Assembly: GCA_025453505.1 (NCBI GenBank)
Contig: JALOQG010000014.1
Location: forward strand, 1-17,236
From: Myxococcota bacterium
Lineage (GTDB): Bacteria > Myxococcota_A > UBA9160 > PR03
DNA: 17,236 nucleotides
Reading direction: 5' to 3'
A model generated the notes under the pieces. It ran no database searches. It was not told the DNA's origin and worked only from the letters and a program-made list of their open reading frames with translations. The position numbers and the translations under genes are program-made. Positions within the stretch are counted from its first letter, which is position 1. The number at the start of each line of letters is the position of its first letter. Positions 16,326-17,236 of the stretch are shown piece after piece.

Positions 16326-17090
16326 ATGGAAACGATGCTGCGCGAGGCGAAGGAAGACTCTCACGAGATCACGGCGACGATGAAGGAGCAGATCGTGCTC
16401 GAGCACGCGCCGTTGATCCGGTACATCGTCAACCGCATCGCCGTGCGGCTCCCCTCCCACATCGATCTCGACGATCTGCACAACACGGGCGTGATCGGCC
16501 TGATGGACGCGATCGAGAAGTACGACCCCGAGAAGAACTGCAAGTTCAAGACCTACGCCGAGTTCCGCATCAAGGGCGCGATCCTCGACCAGCTCCGCTC
16601 GCTCGACTGGGTGCCGCGCAGCGTGCGCCAGAAGGGCCGCCGCCTCGAGCGCGCCTACGGCGAAGTGGAGCAGCGGCTCGGCCGCTCGGCGAGCGAAGAG
16701 GAGGTCGCGGACTCGCTCGGTCTCCAGATCGAAAAGTTCCACGAGTTGCTCAATCAGGTGCGCGGCGTGTCGCTCGTGAACCTCGAAGAGCTGCGCGGCG
16801 CCGGCGCCGACGGCGAGCGCACCGGCTCGTACGCGGACATCGTCGAGGACATCCACTCCGAGAATCCCTACTCGGCGCTGAAGCAGCAGGAGTCGCGGCG
16901 CGTGGTCGCCGAGACGATCGGATCGCTCCCGGACAAGGAGCGCCTCGTCCTCACGCTCTACTACTACGAAGACCTGAACATGAAAGAGATCGGCACGATC
17001 CTCGGGATCACCGAATCCCGCGTGTGCCAGATCCACACCAAGGCCGTCGGCCGCCTCCGCTCGAAGCTCAAGAGCCTGACGGAGCGCTGA
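16326..17090 (+). CDS. fliA: FliA/WhiG-family sigma factor (sigma-28)
   Basis: The 254-residue protein has region 2 (about 25-95: IRYIVNRIAVRLPSHIDLDDL, GLMDAIEKYDPEKNCKFKTYAEFRIKGAILDQLR), then DWVPRSVRQKGRR leading into region 3 (to about 175). Region 4 follows (about 200-250: LPDKERLVLTLYYYEDLNMKEIGTILGITESRVCQIHTKA). The DW-PRSVR signature is typical of FliA/WhiG factors, which direct RNA polymerase to late flagellar, chemotaxis or developmental genes and are usually checked by an anti-sigma factor such as FlgM. None is seen here. I prefer the ATG at 16326, with GGAGGGGG about 11 bases upstream; an ATG at 16305 adds seven residues. The sigma-54 promoter at 16226 and the adjacent activators suggest it is the middle tier of a cascade. 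Confidence 0.94.
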   Translation: METMLREAKEDSHEITATMKEQIVLEHAPLIRYIVNRIAVRLPSHIDLDDLHNTGVIGLMDAIEKYDPEKNCKFKTYAEFRIKGAILDQLRSLDWVPRSVRQKGRRLERAYGEVEQRLGRSASEEEVADSLGLQIEKFHELLNQVRGVSLVNLEELRGAGADGERTGSYADIVEDIHSENPYSALKQQESRRVVAETIGSLPDKERLVLTLYYYEDLNMKEIGTILGITESRVCQIHTKAVGRLRSKLKSLTER

Positions 17091-17147
17091 GGTCCGCTCG
17101 AAGCGCCCGCTCGCAGCCACGCGCAGGGTACAGCCCATGCAAGCGGA

Positions 17148-17165
17148 GCCGCCGTCCCCGGCGGC
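17148..17165. repeat. GCCGCC/GGCGGC hairpin downstream of fliA
   Basis: GCCGCC (17148-17153) and GGCGGC (17160-17165) form a six-base stem with a six-base loop, 57 bases after the fliA stop. No T-run follows. The rest of 17091-17236 shows no gene, only short repeats around GCGAGC (17176-17182, 17187-17192, complement at 17204-17210). Confidence 0.3.
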
Positions 17166-17236
17166 GTAGCGCGCAGCGAGCCGAAGGCGAGCGAAGCCCA
17201 TCAGGCTCGCAGTGGAGGCTTGGCAGCGTCATCGAA

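Overview
The window is very GC-rich, coding-dense bacterial DNA. GTG and TTG starts are common, and several genes overlap by four bases (GTGA or TTGA). The gene content suggests a deltaproteobacterial or Myxococcota-like chromosome: sigma-54 activators, a FliA/WhiG-type sigma factor, a PilZ protein, a fused SpmA/SpmB-type membrane protein and an AmgK/MurU/AnmK sugar-salvage set. The lineage is inferred from gene content only. I see no rRNA, tRNA, CRISPR array, transposase, integrase or other sign of a mobile element.

Left region (1-4657): a plus-strand operon runs from a 5'-truncated SpmA/SpmB-like protein through amgK-like kinase, murU-like nucleotidyltransferase and a metallo-beta-lactamase-fold hydrolase. 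Each gene starts inside the stop codon of the one before. It meets anmK on the minus strand stop-to-stop with no base between them. AnmK, AmgK and MurU are three enzymes of the pathway that returns anhydro-MurNAc from peptidoglycan turnover to UDP-MurNAc. The intervening phosphatase (MupP) is not in the window.

Middle region (4770-9520): a sigma-70-like promoter precedes a small two-helix membrane protein and a tightly packed glycosyltransferase, methyltransferase, glycosyltransferase block. The two glycosyltransferases are clear paralogues. The block probably makes or decorates a surface glycan. A second methyltransferase and a PilZ protein lie on the minus strand. The methyltransferase and the last glycosyltransferase overlap tail to tail by 94 bp.

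Right region (9702-17090): a membrane-anchored coiled-coil protein has a C-terminus that reads like a RelE/HigB-type fold. Beyond it is a regulatory cluster. On the minus strand are a sigma-54 activator, a PAS histidine kinase with a degenerate receiver, and a stand-alone receiver. Divergent from these is a second sigma-54 activator with a FleQ-like DNA-binding end and an altered GAFTNA loop. It is followed by fliA, which has an excellent sigma-54 (-24/-12) promoter. Inverted repeats sharing the core GAGCGTC lie both between the two activator genes and about 185-205 bp upstream of that promoter. A phosphorelay-to-sigma-54-to-sigma-28 cascade is the simplest reading.

The most interesting items are the coiled-coil/RelE-like fusion, the GAFTNA activator beside a sigma-54-driven fliA with candidate enhancer repeats, the peptidoglycan-salvage operon, and the antisense tail overlap at 8277-8370.
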